The position numbers and the translations under genes were made by a program. Positions 55,016 to 63,800 of a stretch of DNA of 64,000 bases are shown here, one piece after another. Origin of the DNA: Roseovarius pelagicus (GTDB lineage Bacteria > Pseudomonadota > Alphaproteobacteria > Rhodobacterales > Rhodobacteraceae); contig NZ_CP106738.1 of the NCBI RefSeq assembly GCF_025639885.1, positions 3,472,001 through 3,536,000 on the forward strand, given 5' to 3'. A model generated the notes under the pieces. The model was not told the DNA's origin, made no database searches, and saw only the letters and a list, made by a program, of their open reading frames with translations. Within the stretch, counting starts at the first letter, position 1, and each line of letters opens with the position of its first letter.

Positions 55016-56251
55016 CTACTCAGCGCGCGCCTGTCGAAACCACGCGATGATGGCGGCGCGGTTCTGGTCGGTCATGGTCCGAATGGCATTAGGCGGCGGC
55101 ATGGCATGGGTTACACCGGCCTGAAGGTAAATCGCCTGCGCGTGCCGCGCGACATCGCTCTGGGTTTCCAGCACCACGCCCTTGGGCGGCCAGCGAATGC
55201 CGTCCCAGACCGGTTCGCGCGCGTGGCACATCGAACAATTGCCCAGCACGATGTCATAGGCTTTGTCGAACCCGTCCGCCGCTGCGAATTGCTGTTCCTG
55301 CGACGTCAGCGGGCGTGCCTCGGCATCATCATAGCTATCGAGCAGCGGCGCGGTCGACAGCCACGCAATCACCACCATCAACAGAATCGTTACCGCCCAT
55401 GTCCAGTGCGGCCCTTTCCCAGTGGCATGCATGGTGTTGAAATAATGCCGGATAGTGACGCCCGTGAGAAAAATCAGGCTGGCGATGATCCAGCTATGTT
55501 CTGTCGCAAAGGCCAGCGGGTAATGATTGCTCAGCATCAAAAACACGACCGGCAACGTCAGATAGTTGTTATGGGTCGACCGCAGCTTGGCTATTTTGCC
55601 ATATTTCGGATCGGGCGTGCGACCTTCTTTCAGGTCTTTCACCACGATACGCTGGTTCGGCATGATGATGAAAAACACATTCGCGGTCATGATCGTCGCA
55701 GTGAATGCACCCAGATGCAGCAGGGCGGCACGCCCGGTGAATATCTGGGCATAGCCCCATGACATGACCACGAGGATCACGAACAACAGCAGCATCAGCA
55801 GGGTCGGGGTTTCGCCCAGCCGAGATTTGCACATGAAATCATAGGCAATCCAGCCGATGGTCAGCGACCCGCCGGAAATCGCAATACCCTGCCACAGCGC
55901 GAGATCGGCCTTGGTCGGGTCCAGCAGATACAGTTCGCCACCAACCCAATAGACGATCATCAGCAGCGCCGCACCAGATAGCCACGTCGTATAGCTCTGC
56001 CATTTGTGCCAGATCAGGTGCTCTGGCATGTTTTCCGGCGCGACCATGTATTTCTGGATATGGTAGAAACCGCCACCATGTACCTGCCATTCCTCGCCTG
56101 AGGCACCGACAGGCATGTTGGGCGCTTTCTTCAGCCCCAGATCGAGTGCGATAAAGTAGAACGATGCCCCGATCCACGCCATTGCGGTGACCACATGCAG
56201 CCATCGCACGGCAAAGCCGACCCAATCCCACATAAGGGCGAGATCATACAT
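55016..56251 (-). CDS. puuD: Urate hydroxylase PuuD (membrane urate oxidase with cytochrome c domain)
   Basis: The 411-residue protein has about eight transmembrane helices (FAVRWLHVVTAMAWIGASFY, WLSGAALLMIVYWVGG and on) and a C-terminal c-type cytochrome domain with the haem motif CSMCH (about residue 341). This is the PuuD family that oxidises urate to 5-hydroxyisourate and passes electrons to the respiratory chain instead of making peroxide. It opens the urate pathway encoded to its right. A divergent LysR gene lies 97 bp upstream. Confidence 0.93.
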   Translation of the reverse strand: MYDLALMWDWVGFAVRWLHVVTAMAWIGASFYFIALDLGLKKAPNMPVGASGEEWQVHGGGFYHIQKYMVAPENMPEHLIWHKWQSYTTWLSGAALLMIVYWVGGELYLLDPTKADLALWQGIAISGGSLTIGWIAYDFMCKSRLGETPTLLMLLLFVILVVMSWGYAQIFTGRAALLHLGAFTATIMTANVFFIIMPNQRIVVKDLKEGRTPDPKYGKIAKLRSTHNNYLTLPVVFLMLSNHYPLAFATEHSWIIASLIFLTGVTIRHYFNTMHATGKGPHWTWAVTILLMVVIAWLSTAPLLDSYDDAEARPLTSQEQQFAAADGFDKAYDIVLGNCSMCHAREPVWDGIRWPPKGVVLETQSDVARHAQAIYLQAGVTHAMPPPNAIRTMTDQNRAAIIAWFRQARAE

Positions 56252-56348
56252 GACGTGCCTCCTCAGATTCGCTGCGATCAGACTAGGTGGAAACCAACTT
56301 TTCTGGTATTGCCTCTAATATCCTAGCTGTATCAAAAAAAGCAGAACA

Positions 56349-57281
56349 GTGTCCTATTTTGATAACATTCGTACGTTCGTCCGGGTTTATGAACTGGGCA
56401 GCATGTCCGCCGCAGGGCGCGACCTGCGGATATCGCCGGCGGTGACATCTTCGCGCATTTCCCAACTCGAAACTCATCTGGGTGTGCGTCTGTTTCAGCG
56501 CACCACCCGCAATCTGACGGCGACAGAACAGGGCAGGGCGTTCTATGGCGGCGCGTGTCAGGTGCTGGAATCTGTCGAAGCCGCCGAGGCGCAAGTGGTG
56601 GACATTACCGAACACCCGCGCGGATCGCTCTATGTGGCCGCGCCCTTGGGGGTGGGGCGACGTCTGATCGCGCCACAGGTGCCCGGCTTTCTGGCGGCTT
56701 ACCCGGATGTAAACGTACGGTTGCGCCTGACAGATCGTAAGGTTGACCTAACCACCGAAGGGCTGGACCTCGCGTTTTTCCTCGGGCAGCCCGAGGATAG
56801 CAATCTGCGGATCAAGAAGATCGCCGATGTGACCCGTGTCCTGTGTGCCTCACCGGATTATATCGCGGCGCATGGGCACCCGCGCTCTGGCGATGAGATT
56901 GACATGGGACAGCACGAATGTCTCAAGCTGCGCTTTCCCGGCGCGACCGAATTTCAATGGCCGCTGCTGACGCCGGACGGCCCCAAACGGTTCCGCGCGC
57001 ATGGCCGGTTCGAATGTGATGATGGCGATATACTGGTGGATTGGGCGCTGGCCGGGCACGGAATCACGCTGAAACCCGTCTTTGAGGTGGCCGAGCACCT
57101 GAAGTCCGGCGCGCTGGTGGTGGTGGCCGAGGACACGCCGCCCGAACCGATCCAGATGGCGTGCCTGTTCACCCATCGCCGCCATCAGGATCCCAAGACG
57201 CGGCTTTTCATGGAGTTCGTGATCGACCGGATCGGCAATGTAGTCCGGGATACCAGGGCAGAGCCTCAGCTACCGCGATAG
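56349..57281 (+). CDS. LysR-family regulator of the urate cluster
   Basis: The 310-residue LysR protein of the short DsdC/YafC-like type has a helix-turn-helix ([40 protein letters not shown]) and a substrate-binding domain. A GTG start at 56349 is supported by the conserved [10 protein letters not shown] beginning. It is divergent from puuD and overlaps the convergent uraH by 16 bp. It probably regulates the urate genes. Confidence 0.93.
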   Translation: MSYFDNIRTFVRVYELGSMSAAGRDLRISPAVTSSRISQLETHLGVRLFQRTTRNLTATEQGRAFYGGACQVLESVEAAEAQVVDITEHPRGSLYVAAPLGVGRRLIAPQVPGFLAAYPDVNVRLRLTDRKVDLTTEGLDLAFFLGQPEDSNLRIKKIADVTRVLCASPDYIAAHGHPRSGDEIDMGQHECLKLRFPGATEFQWPLLTPDGPKRFRAHGRFECDDGDILVDWALAGHGITLKPVFEVAEHLKSGALVVVAEDTPPEPIQMACLFTHRRHQDPKTRLFMEFVIDRIGNVVRDTRAEPQLPR

Positions 57282-57619
57282 GTCGAATACCCGAACGGCG
57301 ACAGCAGCAGCGGTACATGATAATGCACATCTTCGGACATGCCAAAACGCAGCGGGATCACGTCCAGAAAACGCGGGCCTTCCTGTACCACACCCGTCCG
57401 GGTCAGGTAATCGCCCGCGTGAAAGAGCAATTCGTATGTTCCGGCCTGAAATTCTGCGGCAGGCAAAATCTGCGCATCGGTCCGCCCGTCATCGTTGGTA
57501 ACAAGGGTTTTCAGATGATGGCGCTCTGATCCGTCAATACGGTACAGTTCGATCGTCAGCCCGTCGGCGGGGCAGCCACGCGCCGTATCCAATACATGGG
57601 TGGTCAGATAGCCGGACAT
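57266..57619 (-). CDS. uraH: 5-hydroxyisourate hydrolase
   Basis: The 117-residue transthyretin-like enzyme shows [20 protein letters not shown], the central Arg region ([11 protein letters not shown]) and the C-terminal tetrapeptide YRGS that defines the family. It converts 5-hydroxyisourate to OHCU. The ATG at 57619 has GAGAATCTCAT-type spacing with AGGAG upstream. It is divergent from the allantoinase-OHCU decarboxylase fusion. Its last 16 bp overlap the LysR gene end. Confidence 0.95.
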   Translation of the reverse strand: MSGYLTTHVLDTARGCPADGLTIELYRIDGSERHHLKTLVTNDDGRTDAQILPAAEFQAGTYELLFHAGDYLTRTGVVQEGPRFLDVIPLRFGMSEDVHYHVPLLLSPFGYSTYRGS

Positions 57620-57701
57620 GAGAATCTCCTGTATTTTCCCCACTGTCTCAACTGTGCATGATTGACGCAAACCCTGACAGGCTTAAGGCTGCTTTTCATC
57701 T

Positions 57702-57718
57702 TATTTGAAAAACAAATA
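57702..57718. promoter_or_regulatory. Inverted repeat TATTTG-N5-CAAATA in the uraH/puuE gap
   Basis: Perfect 6-bp arms (57702-57707 and 57713-57718) lie in the 142-bp divergent gap that should hold promoters of uraH and the puuE-uraD gene. Candidate operator for one of the cluster's regulators. Confidence 0.4.
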
Positions 57719-57761
57719 TATTGTTCTGAAATACAAGCATCCCACACGAGGAGGATGAAAC

Positions 57762-59174
57762 GTGATCAGGTACCCGCGCGACATGACCGGTTATGGCGCA
57801 ACGCCACCCGCCCCGAACTGGCCGAATGGCGCGAAAATCGCCGTGCAGATCGTGCTGAACTACGAGGAAGGTGGCGAAAACAACATCCTGCACGGCGATG
57901 CCGCGTCCGAAGCGTTCCTGTCCGAGATCACCGGCGCGCAGCCATGGGCGGGTCAGCGGCATTGGAACATGGAATCGATCTATGAATATGGCGCGCGCGC
58001 CGGGTTCTGGCGCGTACACCGGATGCTGGGTGATCTGCCGGTGACGGTTTACGGTGTCGCCACTGCGCTGGCACGCGCGCCTGAGCCGGTCGCCGCGATG
58101 AAGTCATCTGGCTGGGAAATCGCCAGCCATGGACTGAAATGGGTCGAACACAAGGACATGCCAGAGGACGAAGAACGCGCCGCCATCGCGCAGGCCATCG
58201 CCCTGCATACAGAGATCGTGGGCGCGGCCCCGCGTGGCTGGTACACCGGGCGCTGTTCCAACAACACCATGCGTCTGGCGGCAGAGACGGGCCAGTTTGC
58301 CTATATCGCGGACAGCTATGCCGATGATCTGCCTTATTGGATGCACACAGGGGGGCGCGATCAACTGGTCGTGCCCTACACGATGGATTGCAACGATATG
58401 CGCTTTGCCATTCAGGCAGGCTTTACCACCGGCGACCAGTTCGAAAGCTACCTCAAGGACAGCTTTGACTGCCTCTATGCCGAGGGTGTCGCGGGCCAGC
58501 CCAAGATGCTGTCCATCGGGTTGCATTGCCGGATTATCGGACGGCCGGGGCGGGCGGCTGCCCTGCGTCGTGCCATCGAATATTTCCAATCGCACGAGGG
58601 CGTCTGGTTCGCCACCCGGCTTCAGATCGCCGAACATTGGACCAAGGAACATCCACCAGTGACCCAAAGCCGCCCATCCCAGATGGATCGCGAGACATTC
58701 GTCGCTGAATTTGGCGGCATTTTTGAACATAGCCCGTGGATCGCCGAACGGGCTTATGACCTAGAACTCGGTCCGACCCATGACACGGCGGCAGGTGTGC
58801 ATCAGGCGCTTGCCCGGATATTCCGTAGGGCAGGGGCAGACCAGCGGCTGGCCGTGCTGACTGCCCATCCGGATCTGGCGGGTAAACTGGCCGAGGCTGA
58901 ACGCCTGACGGCAGACTCCTCAGCCGAACAGGCCTCTGTCGGGCTGAATGCGCTGACAGATGACGAACGCGCAACGTTCACCGCGCTGAACGATGCCTAC
59001 ATGTCGAAATTTGGCTTTCCGTTCATTATCGCTGTGCGCGACAACACCAAGGCGACGATCATGGACGCCTTTCGCAGACGCGTCGAGCATGACCGAGACA
59101 CGGAATTCGTCGAAGCCTGCCGTCAAGTCGAACGCATCGCAGAACTGCGCCTGCAAGCGAAGTTTTCAACATGA
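57762..59174 (+). CDS. puuE: Bifunctional allantoinase (PuuE) - OHCU decarboxylase (UraD)
   Basis: The 470-residue protein joins two enzymes. Residues 1-300 are a polysaccharide-deacetylase-like allantoinase (NYEEGGENNILHGD, SHGLKWVEHKDMPEDEERA, GRCSNNTM). From about 305 there is a UraD OHCU decarboxylase (ETFVAEFGGIFEHSPWIAER, TAHPDLAGKLAEAERL, SSAEQASVGLNAL). It thus covers OHCU to allantoin and allantoin to allantoate in one chain. The GTG start at 57762 follows GAGGAGGATGAAAC. It overlaps allA by ATGA. Confidence 0.93.
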   Translation: MIRYPRDMTGYGATPPAPNWPNGAKIAVQIVLNYEEGGENNILHGDAASEAFLSEITGAQPWAGQRHWNMESIYEYGARAGFWRVHRMLGDLPVTVYGVATALARAPEPVAAMKSSGWEIASHGLKWVEHKDMPEDEERAAIAQAIALHTEIVGAAPRGWYTGRCSNNTMRLAAETGQFAYIADSYADDLPYWMHTGGRDQLVVPYTMDCNDMRFAIQAGFTTGDQFESYLKDSFDCLYAEGVAGQPKMLSIGLHCRIIGRPGRAAALRRAIEYFQSHEGVWFATRLQIAEHWTKEHPPVTQSRPSQMDRETFVAEFGGIFEHSPWIAERAYDLELGPTHDTAAGVHQALARIFRRAGADQRLAVLTAHPDLAGKLAEAERLTADSSAEQASVGLNALTDDERATFTALNDAYMSKFGFPFIIAVRDNTKATIMDAFRRRVEHDRDTEFVEACRQVERIAELRLQAKFST

Positions 59175-59656
59175 GTACGCGGATCAGAATTGAGCCACTG
59201 TCTGTCGAGGCGTTCGCACCCTACGGCGATCTGATGCAGGCATCGGGCCCCCCGGACAAGCTGATCAATCTTGGCAGGTGCGGCCGCTTTCACGACCGTG
59301 CGCGACTCGATTTTGCCGATGGTCGCGCCGGGATCAGCATTTTTCAGGCCGAGGTCGAAACGCTACCCTTGGCGCTGCAGTTGGTCGAGCGGCACCCCGA
59401 AGGCAGTCAGGCTTTTGTGCCGATGTCGTTTGATCCCTTCCTCGTCGTCGTCGCCACGGACGCGGGCGGCGTGCCGCAAAATCCCCGCGCTTTCATGACC
59501 GCGCCGGGGCAGGCGATCAATTTTCATCGTGGCACATGGCACGGCGTGCTGGCCCCGCTCTGTGCGCCGGGACTATTTGCCGTGATCGACCGGATCGGCG
59601 ATGGTGCGAACCTTGAGGAATATTGGTTCGACACGCCGTATATAATCGAGGAATAA
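59171..59656 (+). CDS. allA: Ureidoglycolate lyase
   Basis: The 161-residue cupin-fold enzyme splits ureidoglycolate into glyoxylate and urea. It shows IEPLSVEAFAPYGDLMQASG, VERHPEGSQAFVPMSFDPFL and HRGTWHGVLAPLC, typical of AllA. The start overlaps the stop of the fusion gene (ATGA), showing one transcript for allantoin to glyoxylate. It is convergent with the urea channel gene. Confidence 0.94.
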   Translation: MSTRIRIEPLSVEAFAPYGDLMQASGPPDKLINLGRCGRFHDRARLDFADGRAGISIFQAEVETLPLALQLVERHPEGSQAFVPMSFDPFLVVVATDAGGVPQNPRAFMTAPGQAINFHRGTWHGVLAPLCAPGLFAVIDRIGDGANLEEYWFDTPYIIEE

Positions 59657-59687
59657 CAAGAGGCGATGATGGTTCAGGGCAGCCGCA

Positions 59688-60194
59688 TCAAAACCCGTAA
59701 AGCAGTGCCAGCCCCGGTGCCCAGCCCGTCGTGACGCCGATCCACGAGGTCACGATCCCGGCCATGCGCTTGATCGGCCAGCCTGCCACATGCCGCAGGA
59801 ATGTGAGAAACCACAGCACCGTCCACGCCGCCCATGACAGCGCCAGCCAGACATCCATCGCCACCTGCGCTGTGGCCAGCCCGGTCACGGCCATTGGAAT
59901 GACGGTGATGGCGACAAACAGGCTGAACCAGCCCAGCCCGCGCTCGTCGCAATCATAAATCTGGTTATACGCGACCCACAGATAGGTGATCGCAAAGAGC
60001 AGCGTCATCGCAGCGAGGCGCACACCCTCCAGACTGTCCGCCAGAACGGCGGAATGGAGCGCGACCAGAAACGAGATGCCCGCCACCACCAGATTGATCA
60101 CGATGATTTCGCGGCTCGCGATCCTGCCGCATTGCCACAGGCCGTTCAGGAACAGAACAGCCCCGACATAGAGCAGCGACAAGCCCACCATCAT
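59688..60194 (-). CDS. AmiS/UreI-family urea/amide channel
   Basis: The 168-residue protein has six hydrophobic helices and the family's start LSLLYVGAVLFLNGLWQCGR, YLWVAYNQIYDCDERGLGWF and a C-terminal GVTTGWAPGLALLYGF. AmiS/UreI proteins conduct urea or short amides. Next to allA, which releases urea, it probably carries urea across the inner membrane. It is transcribed opposite to allA and ends 31 bp from it. Confidence 0.9.
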   Translation of the reverse strand: MMVGLSLLYVGAVLFLNGLWQCGRIASREIIVINLVVAGISFLVALHSAVLADSLEGVRLAAMTLLFAITYLWVAYNQIYDCDERGLGWFSLFVAITVIPMAVTGLATAQVAMDVWLALSWAAWTVLWFLTFLRHVAGWPIKRMAGIVTSWIGVTTGWAPGLALLYGF

Positions 60195-60745
60195 AATGTA
60201 CTCCCGTTATTTGCGGTGTAGGTCCTGTCTAGCCTGAAAATCTGTGCTGGCGAGTGCCGTTTTGGACCTGTGCGCCAGTTTTCCGTGTCGCGTGGCATTT
60301 GGGATGTCTGCCCGGCCTGCTTGGACGCACGCGTGCGCTAAACGCGGGTCCGAGGGTAGGCAACCTCACAGGAAAACAAGCAGCTGTTTTTCATGCGACC
60401 GCATCCGCGGTTCAAGAGCTAATTTAAAGAATTACTTTGATCTTATATCATGCTGAAAATGAATTACAAATTCACTTATATTGCCGCGCCATTTTCTGTC
60501 GAATGGCCGTCCACATGCGCAGTCATGGCCAGATATTGTGATCCGAGATTCGTATCATCAAACAGGGTGATTTCATCGTCTGATACCCGCGCTGATGTGT
60601 GCCGTCGATGACGGCAACCCGTGTCCCGGTCAAACCGGAACACGGTGGAGTGATGGTTGATATTGCCGCGCGATCCCCCGTCGTTGGACGAAGAGTCCTC
60701 GGCCTTCAGCCCTAGCGCTATGCCCGGCGGGTCATCGCCCCGGCA
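60195..60745. other. Noncoding stretch between urea channel and aminotransferase genes
   Basis: No convincing gene is present in these 551 bp. The first half, upstream of the channel gene, is partly AT-rich and holds a 15-bp palindrome TGAATT-ACA-AATTCA at 60460-60474. An open minus-strand frame runs on in phase for about 90 codons after the aminotransferase stop but has no start codon near its beginning. Confidence 0.5.
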
Positions 60746-61936
60746 TCATGCAGCATACCTCTGGGCCGCGATCCCATTCGCCCGGTAATGCTCCTGCGCG
60801 GCGGCAACGCCGGATCCCAGCCTGATATTCAGCCCCAGATCGACCATGCACATCTCGGCGGTGGCCAATCCGCTGAGCATCATCACGTCAGTCAGGCTGC
60901 CCAGATGCCCGATGCGGAAAACCTTGCCCGCGACCTCGCCCAGTCCAACGCCAAAGGCAACGCCGTAGGTGTCGGCGGCGTGGGTCACGATATCGGTGGC
61001 ATTGAACCCATCTGGTGTGCGGATGGCACTGACGGAGTCAGAGTATAGATCCGGGGTGGCGGCGCACAGATCCAACCCCCATGCGTCCACGGCGGCGCGC
61101 ACGCCCTCTGCGATCCGTGTGTGTCGGGCAAAAACGTTTTCCAGCCCTTCTTCCAGCAGCATTTCCAACGACAGCTTCAGCCCGTTCATCAGGCCCACAG
61201 GCGGTGTATAGGGGAACGCGTTCGCATTATATCCGGCTTGCATATCATTGATATCAAAGAAAGTACGCGATAAATTGGCATCCTTTGCCGCCGCGATCGC
61301 CTTTTCCGAGAACCCAACGATAGCCAGACCCGCAGGCAGCATGAAACCCTTCTGACTGCCCGTCACGGCAACGTCCACACCCCATTCGTCAAACCGAAAA
61401 TCCATCGACCCGATAGAACTAACGCCATCCACGAAGAGCAGCGCCGGGTGACCGGCAGCATCCAGCGCACGCCGCACGGCTGCGATGTCGGATTTCACAC
61501 CAGTGGCCGTCTCGTTGTGCGTGGCCAGAACCACCTTGATCTGATGCGTGGTATCCGCACGCAGAATGTCCTCATATTGGTCAGCCGGAATACCCTGTCC
61601 CCACGGTGTCTCGACCACTTGAACCGTCAACCCATGCCGCTGGCACATGTCGATCCAGCGATGGCTGAACATGCCGTTACGTGCCGCCAGAACGGTGTCG
61701 CCACGACTCAGCGTATTAGAGAGGGCGGTTTCCCAGCCGCCGGTGCCCGTGGACGGAAAGATGAACATCCTGGCGCTATCCGACTTCAGAACCTGCCGTA
61801 CGCCCTCCAGACAGGGATGCAGGATTTTGCCAAAAACCGGCGACCGGTGGTCGATGGTCGCCATATCGCAGGCCTTGCGTAGTGCCTCGGGCATATTGGT
61901 TGGGCCGGGGATGAATACGGGGTTCTGAAAGCTCAT
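60746..61936 (-). CDS. Class V PLP aminotransferase, glyoxylate-using (SGAT/BhcA/PucG group)
   Basis: The 396-residue enzyme belongs to the serine-glyoxylate aminotransferase group: NPVFIPGPTNMPEALRKACD, FIFPSTGTGGWETALSNTL, LFVDGVSSIGSMDFRFDEWG and the PLP-lysine in VTGSQKGFMLPAGLAIVG. In Paracoccus-type bacteria the close relative BhcA forms glycine from glyoxylate and aspartate and is controlled by a divergent IclR protein, as here. PucG-type ureidoglycine-glyoxylate aminotransferase is the alternative given the ureide context. The other bhc genes are absent from the window. Confidence 0.88.
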   Translation of the reverse strand: MSFQNPVFIPGPTNMPEALRKACDMATIDHRSPVFGKILHPCLEGVRQVLKSDSARMFIFPSTGTGGWETALSNTLSRGDTVLAARNGMFSHRWIDMCQRHGLTVQVVETPWGQGIPADQYEDILRADTTHQIKVVLATHNETATGVKSDIAAVRRALDAAGHPALLFVDGVSSIGSMDFRFDEWGVDVAVTGSQKGFMLPAGLAIVGFSEKAIAAAKDANLSRTFFDINDMQAGYNANAFPYTPPVGLMNGLKLSLEMLLEEGLENVFARHTRIAEGVRAAVDAWGLDLCAATPDLYSDSVSAIRTPDGFNATDIVTHAADTYGVAFGVGLGEVAGKVFRIGHLGSLTDVMMLSGLATAEMCMVDLGLNIRLGSGVAAAQEHYRANGIAAQRYAA

Positions 61937-62012
61937 CTTGATCTCCTGTTGTTCTGTGATCCGTGACCGTCGATCCCGTTGTAAATCGCTTGGGCTGATG
62001 ATGATATTTTTT

Positions 62013-62098
62013 TGAAATCATTTTTCAAAAACCACAAATCAGATAAAAATGATAATTGTCAGCATGTTATGTTTTTCATATAGTGAAATCAATTTTCA
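62013..62098. promoter_or_regulatory. Two matching 15-bp palindromes, likely IclR operators
   Basis: TGAAATCATTTTTCA (62013-62027) and TGAAATCAATTTTCA (62084-62098) agree at 14 of 15 bases and lie 71 bp apart between the divergent aminotransferase and IclR genes. The first lies within a longer inverted repeat (62009-62031). Paired sites in a shared gap fit autoregulation and control of both genes. Confidence 0.65.
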
Positions 62099-62118
62099 CA
62101 TGCTCGGAGGTGGCGGCG

Positions 62119-62952
62119 ATGACAGCACATGAAAATGCCGATGCGGGGCGCAGACGCGCGCGCGGCCGCCCGCGTGACTGGCATGACAAAACGGCGCAGA
62201 ATACGAACAAAACGCTAGAGCGCGCCATGCGTGTGCTGGAGTTTCTGAGCGAGGCGCAGGGCAAGACTTTGACGGCGCTGGCCAATGATTTGGACGAAGC
62301 CCCCGCCACGGTCTACCGCATTCTCGTCACCTACGAAGGTCTCGGCGTGGTCCAGTGCGACATGTCGGATCAGACTTGGTATATCGGTCCTCGCGCCTTT
62401 ATCATCGGCTCGCGATATCTGCGTCGTACCAGCCTCGTTGATCGCGCGCGCCCTATCTTGCGCGCTTTGATGGAGCAAACCGGAGAAACCGCCAATCTGG
62501 GAATCGAGCAGAACGGTCATGTCCTCTTTGTGAGTCAGGTCGAAACCTACGCCAGCATCCGCGCATTTTTTCCTCCCGGCACGCTGACACCCATGCATGC
62601 CTCAGGCATTGGCAAGGCACTGCTGGCGGAGATGGATGATCGCCGCCTCGAGAAATTCCTGAACAATGCCCCGCTGGAACGGTTCACCGATTACACCCTC
62701 GCTGACCCGGATGCACTGACCAAAGATCTGAGGGCCATCCGTGCGCGCAATTATGCGGTCGACGATCAGGAACGCAACGTCGGTATGCGGTGTGTGGCAG
62801 CACCGGTCTTTGATTTCTATAACGAGGCGATCGCGGGCATTTCGGTCTCTGGTCCGACATCGCGTATCGGGATCGAGCAGGTCACGGCACTGGGTCAGGC
62901 GGTCGTCGATGCTGCCGACGATCTGACCGAAGCGATGGGCGGTGGGGACTAG
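62119..62952 (+). CDS. IclR-family transcriptional regulator (BhcR-like)
   Basis: The 277-residue protein has the IclR winged helix (ERAMRVLEFLSEAQGKTLTA, DEAPATVYRILVTYEGLGVV) and the effector domain (RPILRALMEQTGETANLGIE, PMHASGIGKALLAEM, VGMRCVAAPVFDF). Start ATG 62119 follows GGAGG by 8 bp. The longer frame to 62056 is rejected. It is divergent from the aminotransferase gene, with paired palindromes between. Glyoxylate sensing, as reported for BhcR, is likely but inferred. Confidence 0.92.
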   Translation: MTAHENADAGRRRARGRPRDWHDKTAQNTNKTLERAMRVLEFLSEAQGKTLTALANDLDEAPATVYRILVTYEGLGVVQCDMSDQTWYIGPRAFIIGSRYLRRTSLVDRARPILRALMEQTGETANLGIEQNGHVLFVSQVETYASIRAFFPPGTLTPMHASGIGKALLAEMDDRRLEKFLNNAPLERFTDYTLADPDALTKDLRAIRARNYAVDDQERNVGMRCVAAPVFDFYNEAIAGISVSGPTSRIGIEQVTALGQAVVDAADDLTEAMGGGD

Positions 62953-62969
62953 ATTGTTCGAGGCGCTGC

Positions 62970-63800
62970 TCAGCCGATGTGGGGCCGTAGCGGCATGTGC
63001 CGGTTCACGTCCTTATAGAGCAGATACCGAAACTTGCCCGGTCCGCCTGCATAACAGGCCTGCGGGCAAAATGCGCGCAACCACATGTAATCGCCTGCTT
63101 CTACCTCGACCCAATCCTGATTCAGCCGATAAACCGCCTTGCCCTCCAGCACATACAGCCCGTGTTCCATCACATGCGTTTCCGCAAACGGGATCACGGC
63201 GCCGGGCTGGAATGTGACGATGGTCACATGCATGTCGTGACGCAGATCGGCGGGATCGACAAAGCGTGTTGTCGCCCATTTGCCGTCTGTGCCGGGCATC
63301 TCTGTGGGGGCAATTTCTGTCTCGTTGGTGATGATCACCTCTGGCAGCGGCAGTCCCTCGACTGCCTCATATGCCTTTCTGATCCAGTGAAAGCGTAGCA
63401 TTGCATCGCCGTTGTTGCGTAGCGTCCAAACAGCACCGGGCGGCAGATAGGCATAACCGCCCGGCGTCATCTCATGTGTGGCACCGTCCACAGCCAACGT
63501 TGCCGTACCTTCGACGATAAACAGAACACCCTCGGCCGCCGGATCGGTTTCGGGGCGATCCGACCCGCCGCCCGGCGCGACGTCCATGATGTATTGCGAA
63601 AATGTCTCGGCAAAGCCGCTCAAAGGGCGTGATAACACCCATAATCGCGTTCCCTCCCAGAACGGCAGCGCGCTGGTGGTGATGTCGCGCATAGTCCCTT
63701 TCGGGATGACAGCATAGCTTTCGGTGAACATGGCGCGGTCGGTTAACAGCTGTTCCTGTCCGGGATGCCCGCCCGTCGGCGCAAAGTATTTTGGAGCCAT
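62970..63800 (-). CDS. allE: (S)-ureidoglycine aminohydrolase
   Basis: The 276-residue bicupin has two beta-barrel halves. The N-terminal half includes VIPKGTMRDITTSALPFWEG and FIVEGTATLAVDG. The C-terminal half carries HVMEHGLYVLEGKAVYRLNQ, DYMWLRAFCPQACYAGGPG and YLLYKDVNRH, with metal-binding residues of the family. It removes ammonia from ureidoglycine to give ureidoglycolate, the substrate of AllA. It is convergent with the IclR gene, 17 bp apart. The ATG at 63800 lies near the right edge. No gene is visible in the last 200 bp. Confidence 0.93.
   Translation of the reverse strand: MAPKYFAPTGGHPGQEQLLTDRAMFTESYAVIPKGTMRDITTSALPFWEGTRLWVLSRPLSGFAETFSQYIMDVAPGGGSDRPETDPAAEGVLFIVEGTATLAVDGATHEMTPGGYAYLPPGAVWTLRNNGDAMLRFHWIRKAYEAVEGLPLPEVIITNETEIAPTEMPGTDGKWATTRFVDPADLRHDMHVTIVTFQPGAVIPFAETHVMEHGLYVLEGKAVYRLNQDWVEVEAGDYMWLRAFCPQACYAGGPGKFRYLLYKDVNRHMPLRPHIG

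Noticed and set aside
60482..60745. In-phase open frame after the aminotransferase stop, about 90 codons
   Set aside because: The aminotransferase is already full length, there is no start near the frame's beginning, and open frames of this size are common in GC-rich DNA. It could be a remnant of another gene.
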